A DNA stretch of 64,000 bases from Streptomyces europaeiscabiei (lineage in GTDB: Bacteria > Actinomycetota > Actinomycetes > Streptomycetales > Streptomycetaceae): the NCBI RefSeq assembly GCF_036346855.1, contig NZ_CP107841.1, forward strand, positions 1,178,001-1,242,000. Reading direction: 5' to 3'. A program made the translations under genes and the position numbers. Below are positions 62,487 through 64,000 of the stretch, in pieces. The notes under the pieces were generated by a model, which made no database searches, had not been told where the DNA came from, and saw only the letters and a program-made list of their open reading frames with translations. Each line of letters opens with the position of its first letter. The first letter of the stretch is position 1.

Positions 62487-63953
62487 ATGCAGCGCTACGA
62501 GATGTTCATCGACGGGGAGAACCGGAAGCCCGGCGCGGGTGAATGGTTCCCCACCGACAACCCCTACCTGGGCACCCCATGGGCCGAGATCGCCAAGGGC
62601 ACCGCGGAAGACGTCGACGACGCCGTCCGAGCTGCCCACCGCGCCCTGCACAGCGGCCCCTGGTCCGAACTCACCGCCGGCGCCCGCGGCTCGCTGCTCC
62701 GGCGGCTCGGCGACACCATCGCCGCGAACGCCCGCCGCCTCGCGGAGACCGAAGTCCGCGACAACGGCAAGCTGTTCACGGAGATGTACGGCCAACTTAC
62801 CTACGTGCCGCAGTGGTTCCACTACTACGGCGGGCTCGCCGACAAGATCGAGGGCACCGTCCCCCCGTTGGACAAGAAGGGCTACTTCGCCTACACGAAG
62901 AAGGAGCCCGTCGGGGTCGTCGCGGTCATCACCCCGTGGAACTCCCCGCTGTTGCTGCTTGCCTGGAAGATCGCCCCGGCCCTGGCCGCCGGCTGCACGG
63001 TGGTGGTCAAACCGTCGGAGTTCGCCTCGGCCTCCACCCTCGAACTGGTCCGGCTCCTCCACGAGGCGGGACTGCCGCCCGGCGTGGTCAACGTCGTCAC
63101 CGGCTTCGGCGAGGACGTCGGCGCCGCCCTCGTCGAGCACCCCCTCGTCCGCAAGATCACGTTCACCGGCTCGGACACCACCGGCCGCCGCATCAACGAG
63201 GCCGCCGCACGCGGCTTCAAGCGCGTCAGCCTCGAACTCGGCGGCAAGTCGCCCAACATCGTCTTCGCCGACGCCGACCTGGACGCCGCTGTGAACGGCG
63301 CCGTCTCCGGCATCTTCGCCGCCACCGGGCAGACCTGCATCGCCGGCTCCCGGCTCCTGGTGCAGCAGAGCGTGCACGACGAGGTCGTGGGCCGCCTGGT
63401 CGACCTCGCGCGCACCGCCCGGATGGGTGACCCGATGGACGAGGCAACCCAGGTCGGACCCATCACCACTGCGGCCCAGTACGCCAAGGTCCTCGACTAC
63501 ATCGACATCGCTCAGCGCGAAGGCGCCCGGCTCGCCCTCGGCGGCAAGGCCGCGGACGACGGAGGCCGGTTCGTCGAGCCGACCGTCTTCACCGGCGTAC
63601 ACAACAGCATGCGCATCGCCCAGGAGGAGGTCTTCGGTCCCGTCCTCGCCGTGATCCCCTTCCACGACGAGGACGAGGCCGTCACCCTCGCCAACGACAG
63701 CCGCTACGGCCTCGGCGCCGGCGTCTGGACCAGCGACATCGGCCGCGCCTTCCGCATGACCGACCGCATCCGCTCCGGCACCGTCTGGGTCAACACCTAC
63801 CGCGCGGTCAGCTACCTGACGCCCTTCGGCGGCTTCAAGGACTCCGGCATCGGCCGCGAGAACGGCATCGGCGCCGTCACGGCGTACCTGGAGGACAAGA
63901 GCGTCTGGATCAACACCGGCGCGGCCAGCGGCAATCCGTTCGTCCTGCGCTGA
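62487..63953 (+). CDS. Aldehyde dehydrogenase of catabolic cluster
   Basis: The 488-residue enzyme has [60 protein letters not shown] with the general-base Glu, and the nucleophile Cys284 in ATGQTCIAGSRLLVQ. EEVFGPVLAVIPFHDEDEAV and TVWVNTYRAVSYLTPFGGFK complete the family pattern. It lies 15 bp after the ThDP beta gene and presumably oxidises the aldehyde released by that enzyme to a carboxylic acid, the likely substrate of the CoA transferase. It is only distantly related to the ALDH at 37840. Confidence 0.95.
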   Translation: MQRYEMFIDGENRKPGAGEWFPTDNPYLGTPWAEIAKGTAEDVDDAVRAAHRALHSGPWSELTAGARGSLLRRLGDTIAANARRLAETEVRDNGKLFTEMYGQLTYVPQWFHYYGGLADKIEGTVPPLDKKGYFAYTKKEPVGVVAVITPWNSPLLLLAWKIAPALAAGCTVVVKPSEFASASTLELVRLLHEAGLPPGVVNVVTGFGEDVGAALVEHPLVRKITFTGSDTTGRRINEAAARGFKRVSLELGGKSPNIVFADADLDAAVNGAVSGIFAATGQTCIAGSRLLVQQSVHDEVVGRLVDLARTARMGDPMDEATQVGPITTAAQYAKVLDYIDIAQREGARLALGGKAADDGGRFVEPTVFTGVHNSMRIAQEEVFGPVLAVIPFHDEDEAVTLANDSRYGLGAGVWTSDIGRAFRMTDRIRSGTVWVNTYRAVSYLTPFGGFKDSGIGRENGIGAVTAYLEDKSVWINTGAASGNPFVLR

Positions 63954-64000
63954 AAGGCCCCACAAAGACATCTCCCCGGCGGCACGAGCAACGGAGCTTC
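63954..64000. other. Right edge of window
   Basis: The 47 bases after the ALDH stop hold no recognisable feature; any following gene lies outside. Confidence 0.5.

Overview
High-GC actinobacterial chromosome, almost certainly Streptomyces. Third codon positions are nearly all G or C, GTG and TTG starts are common, terminators are hairpins without T-tracts, and several families are typical of streptomycetes (conservon-type GTPase locus, DUF5709-like protein, DUF3516-type helicase, SNF2/SWIM pair). No rRNA gene, tRNA gene or CRISPR array was recognised.

Layout. 1-12 kb: partial MltG-like lytic transglycosylase, ABC exporter divergent from a MarR regulator, dicarboxylate symporter, secreted PNGase A-like protein, L,D-transpeptidase lipoprotein, and a heterodimeric ABC exporter whose two ATP sites are complementary and unequal. 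12-17 kb: DUF5709-like protein, membrane metal-dependent hydrolase, Ski2/Mtr4-like helicase, TesB thioesterase. 17-23.5 kb: minus-strand conservon (MHYT protein, sensor-kinase-like CvnA, Roadblock CvnB, DUF742 CvnC, GTPase CvnD) with a second Roadblock gene. 23.7-31 kb: methyltransferase, hypotheticals, SNF2 helicase overlapping a SWIM zinc-finger gene, Pro-rich membrane protein. 31-36 kb: xylose locus (xylA divergent from xylB and a ROK regulator), then a Tat-exported amidase. 36-39.4 kb: GAF regulator and aldehyde dehydrogenase (ALDH) separated by a (GGGGC)n tract and a palindrome.

39.3-49.3 kb looks like an inserted segment. The last 14 codons of the ALDH gene switch to atypical codons, and a second, normally coded copy of that gene end lies 9.9 kb downstream, next to a strong terminator. 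A 17-bp identical core marks both junctions. Inside are a decayed zinc-finger repeat gene, small membrane and hypothetical genes, and a four-gene operon ending in a TPR protein and a CHAT (caspase-like) protease with visible His and Cys. I regard this operon as a probable conflict/defence system and the most interesting part of the window. No integrase is visible.

49.5-56.8 kb: alpha/beta hydrolase, NCS1-type permease, PucR-like regulator, and a histidine/phenylalanine ammonia-lyase homologue lacking the Ala-Ser-Gly triad that forms the MIO cofactor; an IS3 OrfA remnant follows. 56.8-64 kb: a catabolic cluster (acyl-CoA dehydrogenase and CoA transferase divergent from a LysR gene, then alpha/beta hydrolase, split ThDP decarboxylase, ALDH) that suggests a route from a 2-oxo acid to an aldehyde, a carboxylate and a CoA thioester. 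A LysR-type T-N11-A box sits between the divergent genes.
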